From JBECKQ01 sp040235375 (GTDB taxonomy: Bacteria; Planctomycetota; Phycisphaerae; UBA1845): DNA of 24,641 nucleotides. The position numbers were made by a program, and so were the translations under genes. Positions 23,723-24,641 of this stretch are shown here, piece by piece (positions within the stretch are counted from its first letter, which is position 1; the number at the start of each line of letters is the position of its first letter). The stretch spans positions 1 through 24,641 of the forward strand of contig JBECKQ010000183.1 in the NCBI GenBank assembly GCA_040235375.1, given 5' to 3'. A model generated the notes under the pieces. It saw only the letters and a program-made list of their open reading frames with translations, searched no databases and was not told the origin of the DNA.

Positions 23723-24502
23723 TCATCGATGCGCGTATGCTGCATCGTCTTCGGACAGGAAGGCGTTCTTCGGCCAGTCGAGAAGGCGCTCGTTTGACGG
23801 CCTGGCGCCCGGCTTGCGGAATCGCCTGCCGGTCGGCGCGCCGTGCCCGTCAACGTGCACGACGTTCGTTCGATCGAGGTGCCGATACGCCTGCGCGCCG
23901 GCGTGAACTGTACCTTCGCCGATCGGATCGAGTGGGGCGCGCATGAACTTGTTCGCCCCCGCGGCGTAACCGCCGTCGCCGACGAGCGCGGCGCGAACCG
24001 GATGGCGCGCGTCCGCCACCTTTGCCGGCGCTTCCGTCATGCCCTTGTACGACGGCTCGCCGCTTCCGCGACCGATGTACGTCGTGTTGTAGTTGTAGCC
24101 CGTATACCGATCCGCGAGCGTGTTGCTCGCCCCGCGATAGGCCGGACACTGCTGCACGGCGCCGCCGTCGACGTATTCCCAGATCAACCCGGGTCCGACC
24201 TTGTCCGGCCCGCTGGTGTAGGTGACCGTGTCCCAGGCGACCTGGGCGTGGCGCGCCGGGTCGGAGTAGTGGGCGATCGGAAACGAGCCGTCGTAGTCGT
24301 GCGTGTAGGCCTCCATCGCCAGGCCGATCTGCCTTTGGTTGGACAGGCATTGCACGGTGATCGCCTGCTTACGGGCCTTGGCCAGCGAAGGAAGCAGGAT
24401 GCCGATCAGCAGCGCGATCAGCGCAACGACCACCAGCAACTCGACGAGTGTGAAGGCGCTGCGCCGCGGTGCTCGATCACCCTTGTCTCGTCGCGACAGC
24501 AT
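23723..24502 (-). CDS. Planctomycete-type prepilin-like protein with DGH motif
   Basis: A protein of 259 residues from ATG 24502, which has GGAG six bases upstream. ATG 24514 (263 residues) is equally possible, since it lies one base after the stop of the preceding gene and could be reached by re-initiation. The basic leader ends in RRSA; cleavage is expected before FTLVELLVVVALIALLIGIL, with Glu5 present. The N-terminal helix runs on as LPSLAKARKQAITVQCLSNQ. The C-terminal region has NVVHVDGHGAP, the H-x-DGH motif of the large prepilin-like families abundant in planctomycetes and relatives. These families are thought to be exported and assembled by T2SS-like machines, but their roles are mostly unknown. 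It could be a client or component of the machine encoded upstream in the window. Confidence 0.85.
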   Translation of the reverse strand: MLSRRDKGDRAPRRSAFTLVELLVVVALIALLIGILLPSLAKARKQAITVQCLSNQRQIGLAMEAYTHDYDGSFPIAHYSDPARHAQVAWDTVTYTSGPDKVGPGLIWEYVDGGAVQQCPAYRGASNTLADRYTGYNYNTTYIGRGSGEPSYKGMTEAPAKVADARHPVRAALVGDGGYAAGANKFMRAPLDPIGEGTVHAGAQAYRHLDRTNVVHVDGHGAPTGRRFRKPGARPSNERLLDWPKNAFLSEDDAAYAHR

Positions 24503-24515
24503 AGCGGACTCCATC

Positions 24516-24641
24516 CTATGGCCGCTTCGGGCCGGTCAGGTAACCCGTAAGAAACGTCTGATCGTCCGTATCGACGTCCTGGTCGCCGTCGAAGTCGGCG
24601 AAGAAACATGAGCGTGGCCGCGGCCCGCCGTTCGCCCCTGT
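24516..24641 (-). CDS. C-terminus of a dockerin/EF-hand-tailed protein, cut by window edge
   Basis: The minus-strand frame is open from the window edge to TAG at 24516-24518 and gives 41 residues. They include CFFADFDGDQDVDTDDQTFL, then TGYLTGP. The DFDGDQDVDTDD stretch is a calcium-binding loop of the dockerin/EF-hand kind, and the YLTGP ending matches the tail seen on many secreted planctomycete proteins. The body of the gene lies outside the window, so its function is unknown. The next gene downstream starts 1 or 13 bases after this stop, so the two are probably co-translated. Confidence 0.75.
   Translation of the reverse strand, partial: TGANGGPRPRSCFFADFDGDQDVDTDDQTFLTGYLTGPKRP

Overview
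The window looks like GC-rich chromosomal DNA from a planctomycete, probably of the Phycisphaerae type. This is inferred from gene content, not from a marker gene. Pointers are a PEP-CTERM protein, prepilin-like proteins of the FTLVELLVVVALIALLIGIL type with a C-terminal DGH motif, a dockerin-like EF-hand tail, a large multiheme cytochrome lipoprotein and dispersed GGTCTGGC...GCGAAGC intergenic repeats. No rRNA, tRNA, CRISPR array, transposase or phage gene was seen.

Left part (1-5375): two divergent GT39-like membrane glycosyltransferases. One runs off the left edge on the minus strand; the other is complete and carries a C-terminal TPR domain. Then come a PEP-CTERM secreted protein and a BtpA-family TIM-barrel protein, both on the minus strand and each with a hairpin/T-tract terminator candidate.

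Centre (5650-18073, all plus strand, mostly with tiny gaps or ATGA overlaps): a sensory and assembly cluster. It starts with a PAS-containing histidine kinase, a single-domain response regulator, a GAF/HD-GYP c-di-GMP phosphodiesterase, a membrane GAF/GGDEF protein whose GGDEF motif is degenerate (DGSSF), and a STAS protein. It continues into a type IV pilus/type II secretion-like inner-membrane platform: PilB/GspE ATPase, PilC/GspF, and PilM-, PilN-, PilO- and PilP-like proteins. Two GspG-like pseudopilins follow. The order suggests that one signalling module controls this machine. Secretin and prepilin peptidase genes are absent from the window.

The next gene (18304-19365) encodes a protein with an N-terminal helix-turn-helix, one membrane span and a long coiled coil. 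Its upstream region has a good sigma-54-like -24/-12 match flanked by TGTCSGACA palindromes.

Right part (19739-24641): a nine-CXXCH lipoprotein cytochrome on the minus strand; then, after a 585-base divergent gap, a small secreted protein with an unusual Cys-Gly C-terminal anchor-like tail. A cluster of three repeat copies follows. At the edge, on the minus strand, are a pseudopilin-like protein and the dockerin-like C-terminus of a truncated gene, almost directly coupled.
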